A stretch of DNA of 64,000 nucleotides, from the NCBI RefSeq assembly GCF_001269885.1, contig NZ_LHVH01000024.1, forward strand, positions 124,001-188,000. The letters run 5' to 3'. A program made the position numbers and the translations under genes. Below are positions 18,055 through 26,277 of the stretch, in pieces. This DNA comes from Pseudomonas kilonensis (GTDB lineage: Bacteria > Pseudomonadota > Gammaproteobacteria > Pseudomonadales > Pseudomonadaceae). The number at the start of each line of letters is the position of its first letter. Position 1 is the first letter of the stretch. The notes beneath the pieces were generated by a model, which saw only the letters and a program-made list of their open reading frames with translations, did not search any database and was not told the DNA's origin.

Positions 18055-18130
18055 GGGGCTCACGGGAAAAGGTAGTCGAGCGAAGGGCGCCGATTATACC
18101 GGCCTGCCCCCAGACCACCAGCTACCGCCG

Positions 18131-18144
18131 TTGATATGCATCAA
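18131..18144 (+). promoter_or_regulatory. Anr/FNR box upstream of usp
   Basis: TTGATATGCATCAA is an exact match to the TTGAT-N4-ATCAA consensus for FNR-type regulators (Anr and Dnr in Pseudomonas). Its centre is ~41.5 bases before a start point predicted from TAGACT at 18168-18173, the spacing of class II FNR-activated promoters. Confidence 0.85.
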
Positions 18145-18232
18145 GTCGACGACTCACCCACAGCGACTAGACTGCTCCACAACAACTATAGTTGAGCAAC
18201 GCCAGCCTTTTTATTGCAGGAGAACGCCGATC

Positions 18233-19096
18233 ATGCAAGCCATTCGCAGCATCCTGGTGGTCATTGAGCCCGAACATGCGGAAAGCCTGGCGCTCAAGCG
18301 CGCCAAACTGATCGCCGGAGTGACCCAGGCCCACCTGCACCTGCTGGTGTGCGACAAGAAGCATGACCATGCTGGCCTGCTCGGCGTGCTCAAGGCCGCA
18401 CTGCTGGCCGACGGCTACAGCGTCACCACCGAGCAGGCCTGGAACGAAAGCCTCTACGAAACCATCATCGACGTGCAGCAGGCTGAAGGTTGCGGGCTGG
18501 TGATCAAGCAGCACTTCCCCGACAGCCCGTTGAAAAAAGCCCTGCTGACCCCGGCGGACTGGAAGCTGCTACGCCATTGCCCAACCCCGGTGCTGCTGGT
18601 GAAAACCGCCGGCTCCTGGAAAGACAAGGTGATCCTGGCGGCAGTCGACGTAGGCAATGCCGACGGCGAGCATCGCCACCTGCACACCACCATCATCGAC
18701 CATGGCTATGACATCGCCCTCCTCGCCAAGGCGCACCTGCATGTGATCAGCGCCCACCCCTCACCGATGCTCTCGTCCGCCGACCCGACGTTCCAGCTCA
18801 AGGAGACCATCGAAGCCCGTTATCGCGAACAATGCCGGGCGTTCCAGGCCGAATTCGACGTCGATGACCAACACCTGCACATCGAAGAAGGTCCCGCGGA
18901 CGTCTTGATTCCGTACATGGCGCGCAAGCTGCAGGCGGCGGTGACGGTGATCGGCACCGTGGCCCGCTCGGGGTTGTCCGGGGTACTGATCGGCAACACC
19001 GCCGAGGCTGTGCTCGATACGCTGGAAAGCGATGTGCTGGTGCTCAAGCCGCAGGAGGTCGAGGACCATCTGGTGGAGTTGGCGGTCAAGGATTGA
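18233..19096 (+). CDS. Tandem-domain universal stress protein
   Basis: A 287-residue protein made of two UspA-like domains (about residues 1-140 and 150-280). The second carries the ATP-binding-type G-x2-G-x9-G-(S/T) signature in a variant form (GTVARSGLSGVLIGNTAEAVL). A GCAGGAG ribosome-binding site precedes the ATG. An exact Anr box ~95 bases upstream predicts induction under low oxygen, matching the known behaviour of Anr-controlled usp genes next to acnB in P. aeruginosa. It probably supports anaerobic survival. Confidence 0.92.
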   Translation: MQAIRSILVVIEPEHAESLALKRAKLIAGVTQAHLHLLVCDKKHDHAGLLGVLKAALLADGYSVTTEQAWNESLYETIIDVQQAEGCGLVIKQHFPDSPLKKALLTPADWKLLRHCPTPVLLVKTAGSWKDKVILAAVDVGNADGEHRHLHTTIIDHGYDIALLAKAHLHVISAHPSPMLSSADPTFQLKETIEARYREQCRAFQAEFDVDDQHLHIEEGPADVLIPYMARKLQAAVTVIGTVARSGLSGVLIGNTAEAVLDTLESDVLVLKPQEVEDHLVELAVKD

Positions 19097-19107
19097 CATA
19101 CCAAGCT

Positions 19108-19250
19108 GTGGCGAGGGATTTATCTGTGGGAGCAAGGCTTGCCCGCGATAAAAACGACGCGGTCTCTCTGGAACCGAGGCGCCTGCATCGCGAGCAAGCT
19201 TTGCTCCCACAGTGGGGCGGTGTGACGTTTCGCTAAATCCCCTCGCCACA
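19108..19250. repeat. Nested composite repeat: GTGGCGAGGG arms around a REP pair
   Basis: The outer arms GTGGCGAGGGATTTATC and CTAAATCCCCTCGCCAC enclose an inner REP pair (GTGGGAGCAAGGCTTGCCCGCG and CGCGAGCAAGCTTTGCTCCC), showing one repeat family inserted inside another. It fills the gap between convergent genes. Confidence 0.88.
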
Positions 19251-19263
19251 AAAGCTCTCTCTT

Positions 19264-19734
19264 TCAGCCGCCGAACGCATCCTTCAGGAACCCCGGCGCG
19301 ATATAGCGCTGGTAATGAGCTTCGGACAGAAGGAAAAACTCCCGATCAATGGCATCGCGCAGATCCGGCAGATCCCAGTCGCGAAACTCCGGCATCAACA
19401 CCATGCCGTAGGCTTCCAGGTTGTTGATCACCCGCGCGCCGCGGGCAATCAGTTGATAGGCCCAGCAATATTGCGACTGGTGCGGCACAAAGCGGATCTT
19501 GCGCGACTCCAGTTGCTGGCGCAGCAATACCGGGTCGAAAACCTCCAGTTTGGCCACCATCACCTGCACCAACAACTGCTCGAGCCGCATCCACACCGCG
19601 CGCTTTTCGTCCTCGTTGTAGCCGTTCCAGTGAATCACTTCATGGTGGAACCGCTTGCAGCCGCGGCACACCAGGTCACCGTAGACAGTGGAGCAAAGGC
19701 CGACGCAGGGGGTCTTGATGAGCTGGTTGGGCAT
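19264..19734 (-). CDS. DUF1289 domain protein (putative Fe-S/zinc cysteine motif)
   Basis: A 156-residue protein with the DUF1289 N-terminal motif TPCVGLCSTVYGDLVCRGC, four cysteines in a C-x3-C / C-x2-C arrangement able to bind a metal or Fe-S cluster. This is followed by a longer conserved region (IHWNGYNEDEKRAVW ... EFRDWDLPDLRDAIDREFFLLSEAHYQRYIAPGFL) that plain DUF1289 proteins lack. The function is unknown. The ATG at MPNQLIKTP is chosen over an upstream TTG. It lies convergent to the stress-protein gene and divergent from acnB. Confidence 0.82.
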   Translation of the reverse strand: MPNQLIKTPCVGLCSTVYGDLVCRGCKRFHHEVIHWNGYNEDEKRAVWMRLEQLLVQVMVAKLEVFDPVLLRQQLESRKIRFVPHQSQYCWAYQLIARGARVINNLEAYGMVLMPEFRDWDLPDLRDAIDREFFLLSEAHYQRYIAPGFLKDAFGG

Positions 19735-19843
19735 AAGGAAACGCACACGCAAAAGCAGGACAGGCCGGCATGTTAGCCCTTTGTCTAAGATTGATCACCC
19801 CTCAAACTTCCAGGCCCAACTTACCTTTAATTTTTTTTTCCCG

Positions 19844-19849
19844 TAGAAT
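19844..19849 (+). promoter_or_regulatory. Probable -10 element of acnB promoter
   Basis: TAGAAT preceded by an AT-rich run (T9) in the gap between the DUF1289 gene and acnB. No good -35 hexamer is seen 17 bases upstream (TTACCT), so activation may be needed. It would give a leader of about 285 bases. Confidence 0.4.
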
Positions 19850-19880
19850 CAGCCAGCCTTTTAAGGCGCCAATGTCCGTT

Positions 19881-20020
19881 AGAAGCTGTTTTCAAAGCGT
19901 CACGAGCACAGTCGTTCCTTCAGAGCGGTGTTGGCGAAGGGTCTTTCCAGCGGGGAAAGCCCAACGCCAACCCTCATCAGCTCCCCGTTCTGCAGGCGTA
20001 AAACTTTGAAAGCAGCTTCT
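19881..20020 (+). promoter_or_regulatory. Structured 5' leader of acnB
   Basis: A long-range stem pairs 19881-19897 (AGAAGCTGTTTTCAAAG) with 20004-20020 (CTTTGAAAGCAGCTTCT): 17 pairs with one G-U. Inside it a second hairpin pairs GTTGGCG (19930-19936) with CGCCAAC (19965-19971), continued by GGG-CTTTCC / GGAAAG-CCC. The next 120 bases to the GTG start are less structured. No riboswitch class is recognised. The architecture is consistent with a regulatory mRNA leader or a processed RNA. Confidence 0.6.
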
Positions 20021-20142
20021 GTGAGGAACGTGCGGAAACTCTGGCGTGGTGGCTCAAAAAGCCGCCGACGCGCATGAGTACCGTGGGTTCCTGGATGAGC
20101 GTCCCGGACACCCATTTGGGACCACTGATGAGGGTAATAACT

Positions 20143-22752
20143 GTGCTTGAAGCCTACCGCAAACATATCGAAGAGCGCGCAGCCCTGGGTATCGTTCCCC
20201 AGCCGCTTAACGCCGAACAAACCGCAGGCCTGATCGAGCTGCTGAAAAATCCTCCGGCTGGCGAAGAAGCTTTCCTCGTTGACCTGATCACCAATCGCGT
20301 TCCGCCTGGAGTCGACGAAGCCGCCTACGTCAAGGCCGGTTTCCTGTCCGCCCTGGCCAAGGGCCAGGCCCAATCCCCTCTGCTGGACAAGAAGCGCGCT
20401 GTTGAACTGCTCGGCACCATGCAGGGCGGCTACAACATCGTGACCCTGGTGGAACTGCTGGACGACGCCGAACTGGCGCCGGTAGCTGCCAAGGAACTCA
20501 AGCACACCCTGCTGATGTTCGATGCCTTCCACGACGTGGCTGAAAAAGCCAAGAACGGCAACGTTCACGCCCAGGGCGTGCTGCAATCCTGGGCCGACGG
20601 CGAGTGGTTCAAGAACCGCCCTGTGCTGGCCGACAAGATCAGCCTGCGCGTATTCAAGGTCACCGGCGAAACCAACACCGACGACCTGTCCCCTGCCCCG
20701 GACGCCTGGTCCCGCCCGGACATCCCGCTGCACGCCCTGGCCATGCTGAAAATGGCCCGTGACGGCATCGTTCCGGACGAGCAAGGCAAGACCGGCCCGA
20801 TGAAGCAGATCGAAGAAATGCGCGGCCAGGGTTTCCCGATCGCCTACGTCGGTGACGTGGTCGGTACCGGGTCCTCGCGTAAATCGGCGACCAACTCGGT
20901 GCTGTGGTTCTTCGGCGACGACGTTCCTTTCGTTCCGAACAAGCGCGCCGGTGGTTTCTGCTTCGGCAGCAAGATCGCTCCGATCTTCTACAACACCATG
21001 GAAGATGCCGGCGCACTGCCTATCGAGTTCGACGTTTCGAACATGAACATGGGCGACGTGATCGACCTGTACCCGCATGCCGGCAAAGTCTGCAAGCACG
21101 GTACCGATGAAGTCCTGACCACCTTCGAAATGAAGACCCCGGTCCTGTTGGACGAAGTCCGTGCCGGCGGCCGTATTCCGCTGATCATTGGCCGTGGCCT
21201 GACCGAGAAGGCTCGTGCCGAGCTGGGCCTGCCAGCGTTCGACCTGTTCAAGAAGCCTGAAGCACCCGCTGAAAGCACCAAGGGTTTCACCCTGGCGCAG
21301 AAGATGGTCGGCAAGGCTTGCGGTCTGGCAGAAGGCCAAGGCGTGCGTCCTGGCACCTACTGCGAACCGAAAATGACCACCGTGGGCTCCCAGGACACCA
21401 CAGGTCCGATGACCCGTGACGAACTGAAAGACCTGGCATGCCTGGGCTTCTCGGCTGACCTGGTGATGCAGTCCTTCTGCCACACCGCGGCCTATCCAAA
21501 GCCGATCGACGTGACCACCCACCACACCCTGCCTGACTTCATCATGACCCGCGGCGGCGTTTCCCTGCGTCCGGGCGACGGCATCATCCACTCGTGGCTG
21601 AACCGCATGCTGCTGCCAGACACCGTGGGTACCGGTGGTGACTCGCACACCCGCTTCCCGATGGGCATCTCGTTCCCGGCCGGTTCCGGCCTGGTCGCGT
21701 TCGCCGCTGCTACCGGCGTCATGCCGCTGGACATGCCGGAATCGATCCTGGTGCGCTTCAAAGGCAAAATGAAACCTGGCATCACCCTGCGTGACCTGGT
21801 TCATGCCATCCCGTACTTCGCCATCCAGAACGGTCTGTTGACCGTCGAGAAGAAAGGCAAGAAAAACGCCTTCTCCGGCCGCATCCTGGAAATCGAAGGC
21901 CTGGAAGGCTTGACCCTGGAGCAGGCTTTCGAATTGTCCGACGCCTCGGCCGAACGTTCGGCTGCCGGTTGCACCATCAAGCTGTCGAAAGAGTCGATCA
22001 CCGAGTACCTGCAATCCAACGTCACCCTGCTGCGCTGGATGATCGGCGAAGGCTACGGTGATGCCCGTACCCTGGAACGTCGCGCCCAAGCGATGGAAGC
22101 CTGGATCGCCAACCCGCAACTGATGGAAGCCGATGCCGACGCCGAATACGCCGAAGTCATCGAAATCGACCTGGCCGACATCAGCGAGCCTGTGCTCTGC
22201 GCGCCAAACGATCCGGACGACGCCCGTCTGCTGTCCAGCGTTGCTGGCGAGAAGATCGACGAAGTGTTCATCGGTTCGTGCATGACCAACATCGGTCACT
22301 TCCGCGCTGCCGGCAAGCTGCTGGAGCAGGTCAAGGGCCAGTTGCCAACCCGTCTGTGGCTGTCGCCGCCGACCAAGATGGACGCTCACCAGCTCACCGA
22401 AGAAGGCTACTACGGCATCTACGGCAAGGCCGGTGCACGGATGGAAATGCCAGGCTGCTCGCTGTGCATGGGTAACCAGGCACGCGTCGAGCCGAACGCC
22501 ACCGTGGTGTCGACTTCGACCCGCAACTTCCCGAACCGTCTGGGTGACGGCGCGAACGTCTACCTGGCTTCGGCCGAACTGGCGTCCGTTGCTTCGATCC
22601 TGGGTCGCCTGCCGACCGTCGAGGAGTACATGGAATACGCTGGCAAGATCGACAGCATGGCAGCGGACGTGTACCGCTACCTGAGCTTCGACCAGATCGC
22701 CGAGTTCCGTGAAGCGGCTGCAAACGCCAACATCCCGGTCGTTCAAGCCTAA
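20143..22752 (+). CDS. acnB: Aconitate hydratase B / 2-methylisocitrate dehydratase
   Basis: An 869-residue AcnB, the main TCA-cycle aconitase, which interconverts citrate and isocitrate with a [4Fe-4S] cluster. The N-terminal HEAT-like domain (LEAYRKHIEERAALGIVPQPLNAEQ) and swivel domain precede the catalytic domains, as in AcnB rather than AcnA. Cluster cysteines are visible in IGSCMTNIGHFRAA and PGCSLCMGNQARV. The start is a GTG following GAGGGT, chosen because translation then begins exactly at the conserved LEAYRKH. A long folded leader precedes it. Pseudomonas acnB is a known target of iron-responsive PrrF small RNAs. Confidence 0.96.
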   Translation: MLEAYRKHIEERAALGIVPQPLNAEQTAGLIELLKNPPAGEEAFLVDLITNRVPPGVDEAAYVKAGFLSALAKGQAQSPLLDKKRAVELLGTMQGGYNIVTLVELLDDAELAPVAAKELKHTLLMFDAFHDVAEKAKNGNVHAQGVLQSWADGEWFKNRPVLADKISLRVFKVTGETNTDDLSPAPDAWSRPDIPLHALAMLKMARDGIVPDEQGKTGPMKQIEEMRGQGFPIAYVGDVVGTGSSRKSATNSVLWFFGDDVPFVPNKRAGGFCFGSKIAPIFYNTMEDAGALPIEFDVSNMNMGDVIDLYPHAGKVCKHGTDEVLTTFEMKTPVLLDEVRAGGRIPLIIGRGLTEKARAELGLPAFDLFKKPEAPAESTKGFTLAQKMVGKACGLAEGQGVRPGTYCEPKMTTVGSQDTTGPMTRDELKDLACLGFSADLVMQSFCHTAAYPKPIDVTTHHTLPDFIMTRGGVSLRPGDGIIHSWLNRMLLPDTVGTGGDSHTRFPMGISFPAGSGLVAFAAATGVMPLDMPESILVRFKGKMKPGITLRDLVHAIPYFAIQNGLLTVEKKGKKNAFSGRILEIEGLEGLTLEQAFELSDASAERSAAGCTIKLSKESITEYLQSNVTLLRWMIGEGYGDARTLERRAQAMEAWIANPQLMEADADAEYAEVIEIDLADISEPVLCAPNDPDDARLLSSVAGEKIDEVFIGSCMTNIGHFRAAGKLLEQVKGQLPTRLWLSPPTKMDAHQLTEEGYYGIYGKAGARMEMPGCSLCMGNQARVEPNATVVSTSTRNFPNRLGDGANVYLASAELASVASILGRLPTVEEYMEYAGKIDSMAADVYRYLSFDQIAEFREAAANANIPVVQA

Positions 22753-22772
22753 AGCTTAAGACGCCCGACTAA

Positions 22773-22808
22773 AAACGCCGCCCTTCTTGCTAGGGGCGGC
22801 GTTTTTTT
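22773..22808 (+). terminator. Rho-independent terminator after acnB
   Basis: Stem AACGCCGCCC / GGGCGGCGTT with a ten-base loop and a following T7 run, 21 bases after the acnB stop. Confidence 0.93.
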
Positions 22809-22845
22809 ATGCCTGTCTATTTGAGGGGAAGTGCCTTTTTTTGGG

Positions 22846-23120
22846 GACATATCCGTTGCTGCGGTAACGGCGGCTTAGGGTTCCGCTCTTACAGCGGGTC
22901 ACTTTTGGAAGAGCGCCAAAAGTAACCAAAAGCGCTTTGCCCCACCACTCGGCACCTCGCTTAGGCTCGGTGTGCCCTCACTCCGGCATTGCTCCGTGGG
23001 CCGCCGCGAAGGGCCATCCATGGCCCAGCGCGGCTACCTCGGCATCCATGCCGAGGTGCCCACTGCGCAATGCCTGCGTTCGGCCAGCGTGGTTTAACGG
23101 GGCGTCGAGATCAAGATCAA
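22846..23120 (+). repeat. Long intergenic repeat, copy A
   Basis: About 275 bases matching copies B and C in inverted orientation: shared blocks include GCGGTAACGGCGGCTTAGGG-like ends, the GCCCCACCACTCGG block, the CTCACTCCGGCATTGCTCCG block, GGGCCATCCATGGCCCAGCG, and CAATGCCTGCGTTCGGCCA. The GGGCCATCCATGGCCC part and the GCATCCATGC part are themselves palindromic. It has no transposase and no inverted terminal repeats that I can see. Short hexamer runs (GATCAA, AGCAAG) follow at 23107-23150. Confidence 0.85.
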
Positions 23121-23185
23121 GATCCAAAGCAAGAGCAAGAGCAAGAGCGGGATACATGCCAGCATCTATGTGGCTGAGCCTCCGC

Positions 23186-23272
23186 TATCGCGAGCTTGCT
23201 CGCGATGAGGCCGGCACATCCAACATCACCGCAAACTGACACACCGCCTTCGCGAGCAAGCCCGCTCCCACA
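23186..23272. repeat. REP pair between long repeats A and B
   Basis: TATCGCGAGCTTGCTCGCGA and TTCGCGAGCAAGCCCGCTCC face each other with about 40 bases between. The left member is shortened, lacking the GTGGGAG arm. Confidence 0.8.
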
Positions 23273-23299
23273 GGAGAAACGCGGTCCCACCAAGAACCA

Positions 23300-23595
23300 G
23301 GTCGGCCGTTAGGCCGCCTCGCGGTGGACGTTGATCTCGGGCGCCCCGTTAACCACGCTGGCCGAACGCAGGCATTGTGGAGTGGGCATCCCGGCATGGA
23401 TGCCGGGATAGCCGCGCTGGGCCATGGATGGCCCTTCGCGGCGGGCCCACGGAGCAATGCCGGAGTGAGGGCACACCGAGCCTAGGCGAGGTGCCAAGTG
23501 GTGGGGCAGAAGCGCTTTGGTTACTTTCGCGCTTTTCGAAAGTGACCCGCCGTCAGGGCGGAACCCTAAGCAGCCGTTACCGCAGAAACGGATAT
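23300..23595 (-). repeat. Long intergenic repeat, copy B
   Basis: Same element as copy A, reversed, and in the same orientation as copy C at 25875-26163. Its left edge reads GGTCGGCCGTTAGGCCGCCT, the sequence from which the 88-bp tandem units at 25171 appear to derive. Its right edge ends at CCGTTACCGCAGAAACGG, 40 bases before the transporter stop. Confidence 0.87.
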
Positions 23596-23634
23596 ACACA
23601 CCAACCTCAAAAATCCCGCCCCCCCACAAAAGGC

Positions 23635-24915
23635 CTACGCCAAGAGGGAATAAACCAACGCCGTAATCGCCACCAAACCCACCAACGTAACGAAGACATT
23701 CGAAGCCTGGCCACGATAACGGGCCATGGCCGGAACTTTGCGAATGGCATACATCGGCATCAGGAACAGGATGGCCGCGATAACCGGCCCCCCCAAGGTC
23801 TCGATCATGCCCAGGATGCTCGGGTTGAGGGTCGCGACGATCCAGCACACCACCAGCATGAACGCAGCGGTGAGGCGGTCCAGGGTCTTGGGCGCCGGGC
23901 GGCGGCCGCTCTTGACGATCAAGCCCTTGAGGCCTTCGCTGGCGCCGATGTAGTGCCCCAGGAACGACTTGGAGATGGCGACAAACGCAATCAACGGCGC
24001 GGCAAAGGCGATAGTCGGGTTGCTGAAGTGGTTAGCCAGGTACGACAGGATCGACAGGTTCTGCGCCTTGGCTTCGGCCAGTTGCGCCGGGGTCAGGGTC
24101 AGCACGCAACTGAACACGAAGAACAGCACCATCACCACCATCAGCACATGGGCGCGCGACAGGATCTGCGAACTGCGCTCCTCGGCGTTGCCGCCGTAGC
24201 GCCGTTTCTGGTCCACCGCAAAGGCCGAGATGATCGGCGAGTGGTTGAACGAGAACACCATCACCGGGATCGCCAGCCACAAGGTATGCAGCAGCGCCGA
24301 AGGTTCCGGCGGCGTGGACGCGGTGGTCAGGATGCCGCCGCTCCAGTGGGGAATCAGGAACACCGCCAGGAACAGCAGTGCAACGATGAACGGGTAGACC
24401 ATCAGGCTCATGGCCTTGACGATCGCCTGCTCGCCGCAGCGGACCACCGCCAGCAGGCCGAGGATCAGCACCAATGACAACACAGCCCGAGGAGGCGGCT
24501 GGATATGCAACTGATGCTCCAGGAAACTGCCCACGGTGTTGGTCAACGCCACGCTGTAGATCAGCAGGATCGGGAAAATGGCAAAGAAGTACAACAGCGT
24601 GATCAGCGCACCGGCCTTGAGGCCGAAATGTTCCTCCACCACTTCGGTGATGTCCGCGCCGTCGCGACCGGACAACACAAAACGGGTCAGGCCCCGGTGG
24701 GCATAGAACGTCATGGGGAACGCCAGCACCGCCAGGATCAGCAACGGCCAGAAGCCGCCCAGGCCCGCATTGATGGGTAAAAACAGAGTACCTGCACCGA
24801 TGGCGGTGCCAAACAGGCCCAGCATCCACGTGGTGTCCTGGCGACTCCACTGGCTGAGGGTGGCTGGGACTGTCGTTTCAAAGCGCTCTTCGACGCTATT
24901 GGCCTGATCATTCAT
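23635..24915 (-). CDS. Serine-type amino acid/H+ symporter (HAAAP family, SdaC-like)
   Basis: A 426-residue inner-membrane transporter with about eleven hydrophobic segments. The N-terminal TTWMLGLFGTAIGAGTLFLPI and the central FSFNHSPIISAFA motifs are those of the hydroxy/aromatic amino acid permease family that includes SdaC, TdcC and YhaO. Uptake of serine or threonine by proton or sodium symport is the likely role. GGAG lies upstream of the chosen ATG. It stands alone in a repeat-rich island, with long repeats B and C as direct repeats on either side. Confidence 0.9.
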   Translation of the reverse strand: MNDQANSVEERFETTVPATLSQWSRQDTTWMLGLFGTAIGAGTLFLPINAGLGGFWPLLILAVLAFPMTFYAHRGLTRFVLSGRDGADITEVVEEHFGLKAGALITLLYFFAIFPILLIYSVALTNTVGSFLEHQLHIQPPPRAVLSLVLILGLLAVVRCGEQAIVKAMSLMVYPFIVALLFLAVFLIPHWSGGILTTASTPPEPSALLHTLWLAIPVMVFSFNHSPIISAFAVDQKRRYGGNAEERSSQILSRAHVLMVVMVLFFVFSCVLTLTPAQLAEAKAQNLSILSYLANHFSNPTIAFAAPLIAFVAISKSFLGHYIGASEGLKGLIVKSGRRPAPKTLDRLTAAFMLVVCWIVATLNPSILGMIETLGGPVIAAILFLMPMYAIRKVPAMARYRGQASNVFVTLVGLVAITALVYSLLA

Positions 24916-25099
24916 CCGGGCGGATCTCCGTATTCCGGTCACATGCACCCGGCCGGGACGAGTCGGAAAAACCCGACAGGCAGCGCCCTGGCCGAAACAG
25001 GGGCGCGATTGTCCGGGATTAGTGAGCAGAAGCAAAGGCTTAGCTGAGGAGCGGTTATGCATATCAGATCGCTGCCATAGAATTATCCCTACACTCCCT
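24916..25099. other. Upstream region of the transporter gene, no gene seen
   Basis: This gap holds the presumed leftward promoter of the transporter. An ATGCAT palindrome (25056-25061) and AT-richer sequence around 25050-25090 are visible. No open reading frame with coding character was found. Confidence 0.5.
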
Positions 25100-25122
25100 G
25101 TGGGAGCGAGCTTGCTCGCGAT
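25100..25122 (+). repeat. REP element before the tandem array
   Basis: GTGGGAGCGAGCTTGCTCGC, facing the first 88-bp unit, whose REP-like core is in the opposite orientation. Together they form an ordinary REP pair whose right member was amplified. Confidence 0.85.
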
Positions 25123-25170
25123 AGCGGTGGGTCAGCTTGCACCAGCACTGAATGTACCGCCGCCTTCGCG

Positions 25171-25874
25171 AGCAAGCTTTGCTCCCACAGGTCCTGATCA
25201 AACAGATCTGATGGGTGTACGACCGGGAGAGCCAGGCCGGCCGTCAGGCCGCCTCGCGAGCAAGCTTTGCTCCCACAGGTCTTGCTCAAGCAGATCCGAT
25301 GGGTGTACGACCAGGAGAGCCAGGCCGGCTGTCAGGCCGCCTCGCGAGCAAGCTTTGCTCCCACAGGTCTTGCTCAAGCAGATCTGATGGGTGTACGACC
25401 AGGAGAGCCAGGCCGGCTGTCAGGCCGCCTCGCGAGCAAGCTTTGCTCCCACAGGTCCTGCTCAAACAGAGCTGATGGGTGTACGACCGGGAGAGCCAAG
25501 TCGGCTGTCAGGCCGCCTCGCGAGCAAGCTTTGCTCCCACAGGTTCTGCTCAAACAGAGCTGATGGGTGTGCGACTGGGAGAGCCAGGTCGGCTGTCAGG
25601 CCGCCTCGCGAGCAAGCTTTGCTCCCACAGGTCCTGCTCAAGCAGATCTGATGGGTGTACGACCAGGAGAGCCAGGCCGGCTGTCAGGCCGCCTCGCGAG
25701 CAAGCTTTGCTCCCACAGGTCCTGCTCAAACAGAGCTGATGGGTGTACGACCAGGAGAGCCAGGCCGGCTGTCAGGCCGCCTCGCGAGCAAGCTTTGCTC
25801 CCACAGGTCCTGATCAAACAGATCTGATGGGTGTACGACCGGGAGAACCAGGTCGGCTACTAGGCCGCCTCGGC
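25171..25874. repeat. Eight tandem 88-bp repeats containing a REP core
   Basis: The string AGCAAGCTTTGCTCCCACAG recurs at 25171, 25259, 25347, 25435, 25523, 25611, 25699 and 25787, exactly 88 bases apart. Each unit then reads GGTC(C/T)TG(C/A)TCAA(A/G)CAGA followed by (T/G)C(T/C)GATGGGTG, a CCAGG(C/T)CGGC segment and GGCCGCCTCGCG. Units differ by only a few substitutions. The eighth diverges near its end, where long repeat C begins. As 88 is not a multiple of three, the open frames seen across the units shift each time and are not genes. Confidence 0.95.
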
Positions 25875-26163
25875 GTGGACGTTGATCTCGGGCGCCCCGT
25901 TAACCACGATGGCCGAACGCAGGCATTGCGCAGTGGGCAACCCGGCATGGATGCCGGGTTAGCCGCGCTGGGCCATGGATGGCCCTTCGCGGCGGCCCAC
26001 GGAGCAATGCCGGAGTGAGGGCATGCCGAGCCTAAGCGAGGCACCGAGTGGTGGGGCAGAAGCGTTTTGCTTACTTTTGACTGGGCCGGCTTCCGGGCTT
26101 CTCAAAAGTGAGTCGCCGTCAGGGCGAAACCCTAAGCAGCCGTGACCGCAGCAATGGATATGT
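25875..26163 (-). repeat. Long intergenic repeat, copy C
   Basis: Same element and orientation as copy B (GTGGACGTTGATCTCGGGCG, GGCCATGGATGGCCC, GGAGCAATGCCGGAGTGAGG blocks), differing at scattered positions and in the KpnI-like end region (TGACTGGGCCGGCTTCCGGG insert near 26081). It joins the last 88-bp unit without a gap. Confidence 0.87.
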
Positions 26164-26277
26164 ACCCAGCCAGTCAACAAAATCCGAAATGCACATAAAA
26201 AGCCAAGCCCCCCTGCCCCCGGCTCCTACAATCAGGTTGAATACTTGAAATCGCCCCAGCGCCCACAGGAGCCCAGC

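Noticed and set aside
19881..20020. Integron attC-like recombination site in the acnB leader
   Set aside because: The long inverted arms were suggestive, but the GTTRRRY and RYYYAAC core sites are not present and no integrase or cassette genes are near.
19900..22746. 948-codon open frame antisense to acnB
   Set aside because: Explained by codon bias of the GC-rich acnB gene; the encoded protein is low in typical domain patterns and the sense gene is certain.
23185..23848. Open frames inside long repeats B and C reading like small Pro/Arg/Cys-rich proteins
   Set aside because: They follow the repeat, occur in both orientations, lack start signals and have GC-driven composition. Such frames are common false genes in Pseudomonas repeats.
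25171..25874. Possible CRISPR array
   Set aside because: Whole 88-base units repeat without unique spacers, and no cas genes are present. It is a plain tandem repeat.
25215..26018. A ladder of overlapping ~86-residue open frames across the 88-bp array
   Set aside because: The unit length is not a multiple of three, so each frame is just the repeat read in successive frames; no ribosome-binding sites or family similarity.
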